Assembly: GCF_932526225.1 (NCBI RefSeq)
Contig: NC_064034.1
Span: 6,372,001-6,436,000 of the forward strand
DNA from: Nematostella vectensis
Lineage: Eukaryota; Cnidaria; Anthozoa; Actiniaria; Edwardsiidae
Direction of reading: 5' to 3'
DNA: 64,000 nucleotides
Shown here in pieces: positions 26,301 to 38,300 of this stretch; positions within the stretch are counted from its first letter, which is position 1, and every line of letters starts with the position of its first letter. The notes under the pieces are model-generated. The model was not told where the DNA came from. It worked only from the letters and a program-made list of their open reading frames with translations, and made no database searches. Both the position numbers and the translations under genes were made by a program.

Positions 26301-28902
26301 ATTTGTTTTTAAATATGGATTAAACAAATTTAAAACAACAGATTACTTAGAGCTCAAACCTTGTAATCAGGAAGGAAACCAAAAGTCACACTAGAACTAC
26401 CATCATAAGTCGAATAATTTTAAAGAAAAGCGACTAAGGTTTTGAGCAAGACATGCAATTAAACACCATTACATGTTTATATCTGTAAGCCCTAATCACT
26501 GCAATCTTAGTTGAGGCCATGAACTATGGATCGTAGAATAGTCTGCGGAACACTACTTCGGTAGAATTTCCTTTGTTCTCAATAATATATACTGAGGTTT
26601 CCGGTTGCAGCTACACACATAAAATTTCAACTTCAATTAGCCAATAACCATACCTAGGTTGAAAGTTCTAGTGTAACCACGGCATAAACGAGGCAACTTA
26701 CCAGTTTCTTGGTGAAGGAAGAATTCTTCTTGACAGAAGAGTCAAGTCCCTTCATCAAGTTTTCACCTCGATGACCTGGGAAAACACAGCTCAATTTATT
26801 TTTTTGTAAATAATGCAAATTAAAGACATTCATAGCCTTACATTTATCAACCATATCAAATGACTTGGTTTGGTTGCATTCAGTCAAACAAAATCACTAT
26901 CAAAATGTTCCGCATTCAAATACAGCAAAATACAATTACCATGACAACAAATAAAAATGCAATTGAACAACACCAGAATATTGTATATGAATAATGTTTG
27001 AAAAAGGTTAATGTCAAACAATAATAAAACTCAAAGCTTCATATTGCATCCTGGTGCTATTAATAAATAATTTCTCATAGCATTTTAACAATTTTTAAAA
27101 TCCTAATACAAGAGGAAAACAAGCTTCTACATGGTGATCCCATATACATCCAACAAGTCAGATTCAAGACCAAGAAACAGAACAGCTTTTGACAGGGAGA
27201 TCTAATCTGTTACAGCTAGAGGCTAGAACCCCTGTACATTCAATTTTTACACAAAAAAAAAAGACATTAACAGAAGGCATAAAAAATCAATTTTCATTTT
27301 CTATGAAAAGTGTGTTCAACATGTTCTGGGGTTTTGTCTTGAACAACAAGATTTGTCAGCCATCGAAAATCATGCACCAGATCACATGATCAGTAACTGT
27401 AAACAAGGGAAGATAAGGTGCATACATGTCGCCTACCTGATGCTGCCAAGTTCTTCTCTCGGGTGGAGATCTTGGTGTTCACCAACTCTTGGGCCTCATT
27501 GATAGCTTGTTGCTTAAATTAAATAAAGTTAAAATTTTAATAATTGAAGAAAAATAGACTCAATGACAATTTGATCACAATGATTGTAAATAACAATGTA
27601 ACAAATTATGGTTGAAAAATATTACCAAAATACCAACACCCTCGAGAAACAAGGGAAGTGTGAGAGCCCACTGATGATCGAAGAGTTTAGTATTAATTAT
27701 TTAAACTAATCAATGAAAATACTGACCACTTCTTCAATTTCTCTCTGTCTCTCCTCCTCTTTCCGCTTCTCATCTTCTAGCTGCTGTTGTTCCTCAGTTT
27801 GCTAAAGACATAAAGGTAGGAGTCCATTCAATGGCTATGATACAAAGCTGTAATTTTTATGGCAATTTCTATCTCAAACCGCGCTGAATTTCGATTCAAT
27901 GATCAGAACTTAGTATCTAAATCAGTAATTGGCTAAAAAATAATTTAAAACAATACAATGTCCATGTTCTCTTACTGTTTCTCACTTATTTTGCTCAAAT
28001 AATTCATCATTTTAGTACTCTATAAGGTTTCATGCCAAAAGTTTCCAGCAAGCTAGAATCCCCTGAGATAAATTTGCAAGCTGCTTTAAATTGCTGCAAT
28101 TTTGCAGGTTGTCCGCACACAGGATTTGGGTTGCAAAAAAACTCTGTCTTAGCTCTTGTCTTGCAACATAAATTACTAGTGTAAACATAAGTTAATTGAG
28201 GTTTCATTTCAGCTGTTTGTATTTGATCCTTATTGTCACATGATGGTGTATCTCAAGTAGCAAACACATGTGTACAAAAAGAATTTAAGGCCACTAATCA
28301 GTTGACCAAAACAAACTCTAAGCAATTTGTTTGGCTTGATAACCTTCTCAAAAAAGATACATTGCTAGTAAAACATTCCGAACCAGTTGGGAATAAAAAA
28401 GCTTCAGGCATAGATGTAACTTATAAAAAGCTTATATTATTGTTTTGGCATCACAACTGTACTTACCATATTTGAATCTTGTTCGTCATCGTCCTTGCTC
28501 TCGTGTCTAGAAAATAACAGAAAAAACTATTATAGACCCCTCAACCAGTTACCTGAACAGGAGAGCAAAACGTTACATGAAAACCAACAACAAAACAACA
28601 CGATTTAACTTAACTCTTACTTAAAGTTAAACTAACAACAACTCGGTGTAAACTATATCTAAAGCAAAACAGCAAAATTAAAAATTTGGGAAAACTTAGA
28701 AAGCTACTTGCCTCTCTTCAGCTACAGAGTTCGGAGGCTTCTCGTCTTGCTCTGTCTTTCCATCATTTTTATCGTCGTTTTTTAGTGAGTTCTGCTCTTT
28801 CTGTTTTTGGTCGTCTTTTATTTTGCTTGGTGTTCCCGCTGTACCAGCACAGTTTTCGCCGCGTTTTCCTCCATGCTGCCGCTTAGAGCTTTTTTCACTC
28901 AT
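11379..28902 (-). CDS. UPF2: UPF2, regulator of nonsense transcripts 2
   Basis: UPF2 is the cytoplasmic scaffold of nonsense-mediated decay. It bridges UPF3 on the exon-junction complex and the UPF1 helicase. I located 31 coding exons that join in frame (about 1252 codons): 28712-28902, 28467-28506, 27727-27801, 27437-27512, 26702-26775, 25686-25766, 25574-25609, 24959-25483, 24476-24568, 24111-24150, 21571-21725, 21048-21135, 20762-20848, 20196-20305, 19976-20061, 19764-19872, 19515-19572, 19381-19436, 18940-19056, 18639-18740, 17106-17189, 15213-15254, 14893-14994, 14532-14591, 14300-14438, 13600-13736, 12936-13119, 12250-12554, 11996-12115, 11582-11843, 11379-11502. The N-terminus is a charged coiled coil. 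Three MIF4G-type repeats follow (CSLFHQRYQEF; WNVKYNSIHC; FNTLYSFLTFG), then an acidic linker (VDVDDEYEMIDMEMDDDE) and the C-terminal UPF1-binding part (FERLMVDDLHSRRGES, LRKGNKQQY). The last located exon ends at a donor, so one tiny C-terminal exon is missing. Intron 1 is GC-AG. Confidence 0.96.
15293..17090. repeat. 23-bp satellite filling UPF2 intron 21
   Basis: Roughly 75 copies of a 23-bp unit (core GTTAAGATGCGTGTCAAG) occupy nearly the whole intron between exons 21 and 22. The array begins about 10 bp after the exon 21 donor at 17105 and ends about 40 bp before the exon 22 acceptor at 15255. Variants (TATGTCCAGG, GAGTTAAG, GGATGTG) form higher-order runs. Confidence 0.93.
17385..18680. 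repeat. 27-copy minisatellite made of UPF2 exon 20 end plus its 5' splice site
   Basis: Tandem units of 47 or 49 bp. In minus sense each reads the last exon 20 codons (NAFYYCNPPERQK) followed by GTAAGGAG, exactly the real exon 20/intron 20 junction at 18639/18638. The rightmost copy (about 18632-18680) is the genuine exon end; 26 further copies lie in intron 20. Most retain an intact AAAAG-GTAAGG donor. Two shorter units (near 18228 and 18366) lack the CTCTGGTGGG part. Confidence 0.96.
21280..21300. repeat. (CAA)n microsatellite
   Basis: Seven AAC/ACA triplets in a row, in UPF2 intron 11. Confidence 0.85.
21325..21430. repeat. imperfect palindrome, possible MITE
   Basis: A left arm with TTCCAAATGCAAATACATGC and a right arm with TCATTTGCATGCATTTCAA are inverted copies of each other around a short loop (about 21365-21385). 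No clear target-site duplication was found. It lies in UPF2 intron 11. Confidence 0.6.
23709..24068. repeat. direct repeats (~35 bp) 318 bp apart
   Basis: TGCTTGTGTTGTCTAGTATT and its continuation to GCGAGAATT occur at 23711-23745 and again at 24032-24067, in UPF2 intron 10. This is either a tandem duplication of which one copy diverged, or an insertion flanked by an unusually long duplication. Confidence 0.75.
26011..26684. mobile_element. Harbinger-type MITE candidate
   Basis: Terminal inverted repeats TGCCRTGGTTACACTAGAA at 26011 and 26684 are flanked by TAA at 26008-26010 and 26685-26687. A three-base TWA target duplication is the signature of PIF/Harbinger elements. At 674 bp with no transposase frame it is non-autonomous. 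It sits in UPF2 intron 5, its right end 17 bp from the exon 5 boundary. Confidence 0.72.
28467..28711 (-). promoter_or_regulatory. GC-AG intron 1 of UPF2 (donor at 28711)
   Basis: Exon 1 ends GAAGAGAG and is followed by GCAAGT, the standard context of GC-AG introns. The nearest GT (5 bp downstream) would put exon 2 out of frame and give an early stop, so the GC donor is required to join the coding exons (through 28506). Confidence 0.85.
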
Positions 28903-29393
28903 GCAGGAGACTTTGAGAGCTCTGATCAGCCTAGAATTGGTGCACTCTTTTCATCTTGTTGTGTTGTTATTCGTGTTTTCTGTCCGCCATTACCGTCTCA
29001 ATTGTCGTCATCAGCCGCCGCATTGGAGACCAGCACTAGAACCCAGACCCCTAACAAGCCCGCATAGAATCATGTTTTTTTTTTTTTTTTTCATAAAAAC
29101 TGCTTTCGCAAAAATCATTTCATTAGTTTTGCCACAACAACGAAAAATGTAAGGGGGGGGGGGGGGGGGAGAAAATGCGCGCACGTGTCAGGGCGCAACA
29201 AGACAATTGCAGACCAGAATATGGTCGCCGAATATCGTCAAAATATGGCGCGCGACAGCTGAAGAACGTCTATCGTTAACTCTGCGCGCGGCACACATAC
29301 TATTATGACGAAAACTGTTACGTAGAGCGACGGGGAAATTCTACACAAAATTTCGTAATCTTCCGTCGTGAAATACGATGAATAGGCAAAGTA
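28903..29393. promoter_or_regulatory. shared head-to-head promoter region UPF2 / CACHD1
   Basis: Only 491 bp separate the two divergent start codons. The interval has a T15-17 run near 29070, a G17 run at 29153-29169 and a CpG-containing stretch (GCGCGCACGTG, ATGGCGCGCGACAGC). No TATA box is evident. A bidirectional promoter is inferred from layout. Confidence 0.6.
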
Positions 29394-32300
29394 ATGCTAG
29401 TATCCCCTAGACAATGTACGCTGCTTGTTATTGTGTTATCATTTATCGGTTCAGCTCAGCCATTCGTCCTAGACCCAGCAACACTGGGTAACACCTTAGA
29501 CGGTATTGCCCGGGATGGTTTGGGTGTCCAGGATATGCAGGTTTGTTAACTTTTTATGCGCCAAAAAGGTATCTGGTTTACTCTAAACACACTTAGCGTT
29601 CTAATCCACACTCTACTTTTCAGGCTTACCTCGACTCGCTTGATGTCGACGTAGTCACAATCAACAGTACAACAATCAATGAGCTAAAAACCAAACTTTC
29701 CGAAAAATTCCAGGTCCGAGTCCAAGCTGCCTGGAGACTTAAGACGGCAGTTGAGCTTTCTTATTTTTTATCAGCGCCTAAGCACAATCCAGAGTGTTGT
29801 AGTGTTGACAGCGGTTCACTAACATATGACACGCGCTTTAGACAACAAGTCAGAACCACTCAATTTTGTGTGCGCAAAGCGTCCGGCGCAACCAATCCGA
29901 CACAGCTTACAAACGAAGTACTTAAAGCGATGGAAGATAACATGAAAGAATCACCTTACCTTAAGTGGCAGTACTTTGGCTCAGTTGAAGGTCTCACCAC
30001 GATCTACCCAATGCAATCTCAGGCAGAGTGTGGCTCGTACGATAATCGTGCCAGGCCTTGGTATGTAGACGCAGCTGCGCCAAAGCCGAAGAATGTCGTG
30101 TTAGTGGTAGATAGTAGCGGCTCGATGGCAGAAAAACATACTGCGAACGGGAAGACATGGCTGCAGATGGCCATAGATGCTGCTAAGGCTGTACTAGACA
30201 CACTTAATCCACGAGATAAGGTGCGCAATGACGGGTTCGGAGAGTGGGATTTTTTTTTTATTTGTAGACACTGAGTGCGTAGCAAGAGACCGTGACCATC
30301 ATGGTCTCTTGGAGAGTAGCTATTTTGATGAGTTTTATACTAACTAGGGGAAGAAGGGGGGGGGTCAAAGGTATAAAAAGGGGGATTAATTGTTCTTCCA
30401 TGGATTTCCTTATATTTCTTATTATTAAGCCAAATATCATAATTAGGGGGGCCCGGGGCCCGCTCGGCGCACCCCTAGATCCGGCCCTGCTAACACCCAC
30501 AAAATGCCAATCTGGGTTTTTAGTTTTACTACACTTTAATTATTCGGTTTTGTTAAATGGGTTTGCAAGTCATCATTTAGAACCACAATTAATTCAAATA
30601 ATGTATATGAGCAGAAATTCATACCAGCGGCTGTGTATACGTCTCAGGTTGGAGTTGTATCGCTGGCGACAGACGCAAACACTCCCGGTAGCAACGATAC
30701 GACATGGTGCTACGCCAACACCCTAGCTGAGGCCAACTCCGTAAACATCAACAATATGAAGATCTTCCTCGATGGAATGCGGTCTGCTGGTAAGTACAAA
30801 CTGATAAAATACTTTGACATTCGCTCGCATGTGCGCCACCAACTGCACGGCAATCAATGGCTAAGTGTTACACAATGAGGAATAACCTTGTTTTGCTGTC
30901 CGGGTCACACAATGAGAAGTAACCACAGAACCACGTTAAGTCGTCTGTGTCACACTGTGTTACATTATGACCAAATTACGAAATGTCTGTCGCACAATAT
31001 TGAAACGTTTCATGCATTTCGCCCCACACAAGGATAGCCTGCTAGCCGGTACTCTTTGGGGTTATTTGGAAATGTTTTGTTTTTGAATATTGGGAATCCT
31101 GTGGTGCGCGCGAAAGCCGAGATGCGCTGGGGCGTGGGTGGCACCTTGGCCTTCGCGCATGCCACAGGATTCCCAATATTCGAAGACAAAACATTTCCGA
31201 ATAATCCCGAATGAGAGCAGGCTACACAAGGATGGCACACCCCGCTACAATTATGACATCATCATATCTTGTACTTGGCCATACGGCAATATCGCGTTAA
31301 AATGAGTCAGTCAGACTAATAGTCCAGGCCTCTTTTTATGAATTCTTAAGGTTTCACGATGTATATTCCTGCTTTGACGAAAGCTTTCGCTCTACTGCTG
31401 AACTCCAAGCCCGAGTCCCCAGATGACTGCGATCAAGTCATCATCTTTCTGACAGACGTCAAACCAACTGAACTCAAGGAGAGCGTTATGAGGACTATAG
31501 TGGAATCCAACAAGCTCCTGGATAATCGAGTAGTGATTCTAGCTTATGGCATTGGTGCTGAGGACTTCAGCTTTCTTGGAGACATGGTCAGACAGTCCGG
31601 TTACAACCAGACCTGGGACCCAGCCGCCGGACAGGTTACGGTGAGTTATCGAGTAGTATTTAGTCACCCATTTACTCTATAGAAAGCTTCACATGTAGGG
31701 GGAAAACGCTTGTAAGAACCGTTCTCGAATAACCGCCTCAGATTCGTTGGAATTGTTTATCTTTACCAAGGAGACTTTGGCGTTTCAAGTTTTGTGAAGT
31801 AAAGTACTTTATTTGGCTTATACACACCCATTAGGACTTTTTAATTAAAGCGTTCTGCTTCACCGTTTCTTATCACATCAAGTTAGCAATCACAACAAAA
31901 ACAAAAGTTTTTTACCGCTCTTTTGCCAACTAGCTCATATTTTACCCACTTGCAATTTTTGGCCCGCTTAATGATAACCTAACAAACGAACAACACATTT
32001 CAGCCTGGCATCTGGAAACAAATAACAGACATAGGGCGTCTACGAGAAGAAATGGTCACCTACTATAACTTTTTTTTCTCCGCCAACGACCCATCGACAG
32101 CAGAACCCAGGATTGCCGTGCCGTACCACGACGCGTGGGGACTAGGTAAGAATACACTCATCCAAATCTTACATCTTAGAGCAAAATATATAAATAAGCG
32201 GAGTTAAGAGGGGAGGGGAAGGGGGCTCTTTAGTTGGCGTAGGGAGTGGCTCTGCGTAAGGACAATCTTGGACTCTAGCATCGTTAACCACAGTCCGGAT

Positions 32301-35300
32301 CTTCTCGGCTTTTATCCATATTGGCGATATTGAGGATGATGTGAGAATTTATGACGTGCCTCTATTCCTTCAACAGGACTCATCACCACTGTGACCCTTC
32401 CCTGTTACCATGGTAACACGTTTGTAGGCGTGGTTGGTATTGACATCACCATGGGAGACCTGCTTGCGGACGTGTCGTATTTTGGCGCGGAGCAGGAGTC
32501 ATACGCGTTTGTGATTGACGGCTCGGGGCGTGGTCTAGTTCACCCTTTGCTACCCATGCCATCGAACGCCGACCAGGACTATGCATCTCTCGAAATCCGG
32601 ACACTTGAACCGGACGCGCCAAACTCTATATTTGATTCCATGCAAAGGTGATGATTTTAAGATAAAGTAAACATTTCGAGTCTTGACATTTTTAAGGGTG
32701 CACATATTTCGCGTGCAATTATTTCTCAGTTTTGACTTCATTTTCTCGGCCATGTGCATGTTCATCCAAATAAAGTACATTCCTAAAGTATCTGCAACAT
32801 AACAAATACAATATTTTTATTTTATCGTAATGCAAACTTACAATCACGACAATTTTCTTGCTCTAACAAGCTGATGATATCATATCGTTTTGCTTTCAAC
32901 CTCTCTAGCATATTTTGGCAGTATTTATCCACGCAAGATAGCTTCGATACCCCCATAATATTATGCTAAGCTCCACAAATAAAGCACACGTTTAAGATAA
33001 AGCAGAAAGGGCTTGCAGTTGTTTGTTTACATAGGAATCTTACACAAATAGAGAAACGACGTTAGCTCAAATACGTTTCCTATTGCTGTTTAATGGCATA
33101 CTTTTCAGTCGTTTTGCGTTAACTCAGATTCCACTACGCATTATCTCCAAACCTTGCTCCAAATGCAAAGTGTAATTCACCAAACGTGTTTTCAAGAGGC
33201 CGTGAAACTGTGTGTTTTCAACGTCAGATTACATTGCAAGGCGCGTCTATCTCCATGTGCTTGCTTTGTATTCTACAAATACCACATTGCACCAAGCTGT
33301 TGTCGTTGCCTTTCTCTGACATATGAATAAGTATTCTTACGGGATTTTTTCACTTCTCATTCCGTACCACATTTTACTGTCCCGTTGCTTACTAGAGATG
33401 GTCATGTTTTTATTTCATACAGTGGCGAAAGGGGCGAAGAAAGGTTACTGACGCGTCGATTCCTTCCTCGTGCTGGTAGCAAAGCTGGTGTGCGAGTTCG
33501 GACGGTGAATACAACATACTACTGGCAAAAAGTGGATGGGACCAACTTCTCGGTCTGCTTGGTGCTTGTCAAGGGAGACAGCTCGGTATCATTGAAACCA
33601 CTTTCACCAATTGGTATGCACAACAAGTTTTTATAAAAGACCCTACAAATATCGCTGTGTTAGGTAATAAGGTCTTCAGAATATGTCTTACTTACTCAAA
33701 TTATCCTGAAGAACAAAGCCCGCCTTGAAAAAGAAAACAGCTTCTTTTCCCATATCTTTCCTTGTGTTATTTTTTGTTCCTCTAGAGGACTTTAAGTTCA
33801 TCTACCACCGTCTAGACCTGCTCAAGCCTGAGCTACCATGCACACAGTTTCAGCGTTACGCCGTCAAGAGCTCATCAGTCGTCAAGTTCAGCGCGGACGT
33901 GTTCACTGACCCCTACCAGTACATCGGTCTGTCCGAGACCTCCACTCATGTAATGCAGTACTTCATGTACATGCTAGATAGATCAAACACTGTAGAAAAC
34001 CCGGGGTTCCGTGCGGGAATTAAGGACGATGTTTTGGCGTCATACAGAGCTGAGAGTATCTGGCTTAAGAGTGAGTCTCTAAATGACTATGTGGTGTGGC
34101 GGTATATCGGCAGTGGAAGCGGCGTTTTTAGACTTTTTCCAGGCGTAATACTGGCCAAGAATTATGACCCAACGAAGAGAACGTGGTGAGTCAAATACGA
34201 TTACTGCAAGGATGACACGCAAACTCCTAGTAATCCGAGCGAATACGTCATTTTTTCTTCTGATGAGAACGGCTTCATCTTCTTTGCATTTTCTTGATAG
34301 AAGTCCAGATTTGTGTTTCACACTTATTGAATATACGCGATACCCGGTTTTTCCACCACATTTATTCTCGAGTAACTAACCTAACTTCGTACCATCACGA
34401 AGAGGTAAACCTTAGATGACTCCTCGTTTTTATTTGAATTCCTTATCATCAGCTCGATAATTATCCTGTCTTCGTCAAAGGAAAATCATTAAAAAAGACC
34501 AAGTTATGGAGGACTTCTATGTTTAAATGAGAGGGAACAAGTCATTTTTCAAACTGTTACGCGTACATTAAAATACCCTCGATTTAACCTTTCAAGGTAT
34601 CAAGGAGCGATAGATAACCCAGGAAACAACACATTATCCACACCATACATCGACGCGTTTGGCGCGGGGCTGGTGATCACGCTATCGCACACCGTGACCA
34701 AAGGGCAGGGCGAGGTGTTCGGAGTGATGGGCGCCGACTTTACTCTACGATTCTTTCACAGGTAACACGTGACATGGGGCTTTAATTAAACTAGGTCATA
34801 ATTTTGACCCAACATTTCCCCCGCGCGCATGTTTCTGACATACTTCAAATACCTTCCCATGTCATCGACATGTTTTCTCGGATAACTAACATACGCAGGA
34901 AACATGATGTAGTAGCCATATCATTGTTTTCTAGTTAACACGATAAAAGATGGTTATACAAAGATAGCTTGCGAAACTTTTCATATCATTTGAGGAAAGG
35001 TGTTTGCGGAACGTCATTAAACTCCTTTTAAACTTAACATTAACGAGACATGATTGACTCTCTCGGTCATACAATCAAAGCAGAAGTTGTATTGTATGAA
35101 AGCAGAATTCAAATACAACTTTTTTCGCTAGGATGTTAGGAGACACTTACATCAAATGCAAAGACCCAAGCTTCAAGTGCTTTATTATGGATTCAAGTGG
35201 TTTCTTGGCATTTCACGAGGATTTTCTGTCGCCCGATATCACGGCGGCCACAGTGGAAGATGTACATATCACAGAGAAGCTAAAGTCTGTCGCCCAAGAT

Positions 35301-38300
35301 ATGATAGATAAAGGGATCCTGGTACAAAACCATTGCCGAGACCTTATCAAGATCGGAAAGCAGATGTTCTATGAAGTCCATTTGAATGAAAGCGTCACAA
35401 ACGTCATTGGAACATCAACATGCAAGATGTATGAGATCCACCCAATAGCTAACAGCAACTTGTACTTGGGTAAGTGAGGTATCATCACTAGGTTCCATCC
35501 AATAAATAAGACCGTGTACATGGGTAAGCGAGCTATTATAACTAGGTCTATCCAATGGCTGCCAGAAAGTGTAGTTGGGTAAGTGAGATATTATCACTAT
35601 GTCCATCGAATAGATAACAACAACGTGTACATGGGTAAGTGATGTATTATCACTAAGTTCATCCAATAGATAACAACAACGTGTACATGGGTAAGTGAGG
35701 TATTAATAGAACAACAACGTGTACTTGGGTAAGTGAGGTATTATCACTAGGTCCACCCAATAGCTGACAGAAAGTGTTGGGTAAGTGAGATATTATCACT
35801 ATGCCTATCCAATAGATACAGCAACGCGTAGTGGGGTGCTATTGTCACTGCATTTATGATATTAGCGTAATTAAGGAAGAGAAGAGCAAAATGAGCGGCG
35901 GGCCAAAACAAAAAAAATGCGAAAATTAGGCTCAAACATTTCAACATTATCCAAGGACGAATTTTTGGTTGGATTGATTTTAATAGTTTTCACAGTATTG
36001 GTCAAATATTTGACCTCTCAAATATTTCTTTGTACGATTCTTTGTTAACTCCACGTTAAAACACCATTACCTAGTCAACAAACAAAACAACAACAACAGC
36101 AGCAACCAGCGACGACGGGAACAACAGTTCGACGGCAATATCATATGCAACAAGATGATTAGACGGATACAATATTTACCATCATCAAAACAGTTCATGT
36201 TATGATATGAATATTGTAATGAAATCGAAGCCCTTTTCAAGCCCCATACTCACATAAAAGAGTAATACACGCAGGTATACTGGAAGGCAAGATCGGCGAA
36301 GTCTGTTCGTCTGACAGCTGTGTTTGCCTTGAGAGTCGTCAGTGCTCTTCTTGCAAGTGCCCGTGTCTTACTTCCTTGAGCTACGAGTACTGCAACAACA
36401 CCTTCCCTTCGAGCAGGTACCATAAGAACCCTAGCACATAAGGTATATGAGACGTAAAGACGTAAGTATACCAAAATCAACATTTTTGTCATATTTATTT
36501 TTCATTACCAACATAATCAAACTATCACCAAGTCATCGTCATGCAGTAAACCTCATCATCGTCATAGTCTAATGAATCATGATCATTATTTCTATATTTA
36601 TTACATTTATTTCGCAATTACCAATATATAAACAAATTCAATTGCGCATTACATCGAGTAAAAAAAATAAACTAGTAATAAATGCTAAACTATGATAAAA
36701 CTATGAATAATATAATTGAAATAATAAGTTATGATAAAATATAAGGAAAATGTAGTTACAAATTAAATGCTTCTTTAAATAAAAAATGTATTTGTAAAAC
36801 TGCCTATAGAATTTGAGCACCTTACTTCATTCGAAAGACTATTCCACAGACGGGGCGCAGCGACTGGAAATGCACAGATCGCCATAAGAAGTTGTTGACT
36901 TGATGGTGATGCATCTAAGGGTCAAAAAGCAGCAACATTGCTGCTGTAGGCATCACAAACTGTTATATGTCATCTTCTTTATCTCTGTCACCATTGCATC
37001 GTCTCTAGTCGTTATAATTTGCTCAGCCATCACTGCACATCATCCAGCCATCACTGCACATCATCCAGCCATCACTGTACATCATCCAGCCATCACTGCA
37101 CATCATCCAGCCATCATTGCACATCATCCAGCCATCACTGCACATCATCCAGCCATCACTGCACATCATCCAGCCATCATTGCACATCATCCAGCCATCA
37201 TTGCACATCATCCAGCCATCATTGCACATCATCCAGCCATCATTGCACATCATCCAGCCATCACTGCACATCATCCAGCCATCACTGCACATCATCCAGC
37301 CATCACTGCACATCATCCAGCCATCACTGCACATCATCCAGCCATCACTGCACATCATCCAGCCATCACTGCACATCATGCAGCCATCATTGCACATCAT
37401 CCAGCCATCAATGCACATCATCCAGCCATCACTGCACATCATCCAGCCATCACTGCACATCATCCAGCCATCATTGCATCATCTCTGTCACCATTGCCCA
37501 ACTTACCAAAAGCAAACAGCATTTCGACATTTTTTTTTACACAGTTTGGCCATATGTCCCGTGCCTCCCCCGGTAGTGGGCACCGTGCCGATGAGTGAAG
37601 ATACCCATGGCTTGGAAAAATGTTTTGATACCTTATGCACCAAGAAGGTACTATTCGAAGAGTGCTATGGTGTTGTTGGATGTAGCTGGTGCGTCATGGA
37701 CGAAAACAACAAGGCGTTTGACGAGCCCTTCTGCACAGAACAGAATCTATGCTACGGTGGAAGATACGGTATGATCTATACAGAATCTATGCTATGGTGT
37801 AAGATACGGTATGACTTAGAATCTATGCTACGATGTAAGGTGCGGTAAGACTGGTTCAAAATCTATTCTACGGTGGCAGGTACTTCAAGACTGGTGCAGA
37901 ATCAAAGCTAATGTGGAAGATAAGTAAGACTGTACAGAATAAAAGCTGTGGAAGATACGATAAGATGGATACAAAATATGTGCCCCAGTGTAAGAGCACA
38001 GATTCTGTAGGCCTTAGGAGCAGTCATTATTTTACGGGGGGATGGGGGGCTACTATGTTTGCGGGGGGATGGGGGGGGGGGGGGGGGGTGGTGCGTGTTT
38101 TTTTAACGTCGGATGAGGACCTCAAACCCAGTAATCTTTGATGTCCCTGAAATATATATTACGCTTTTTGAATAAATACAAAAAGCCGAAATAGTCATGT
38201 TCATGAACCAGAATAATAAATACAATACACCAAAAACTGGTATTCGACTCTGCCAAATGTTCGTCTTTAATAAATCTCTTCCGGGCAGTCACTTTTTGGA

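Noticed and set aside
26100-26312. 70-residue plus-strand frame
   Set aside because: Inside the Harbinger-like MITE; no coding signature.
36900-37598. Long histidine/serine-rich repeat frames on both strands
   Set aside because: All frames of a 21-bp repeat are open by construction; no start context or splice support, except the noted continuity with CACHD1 exon 12.
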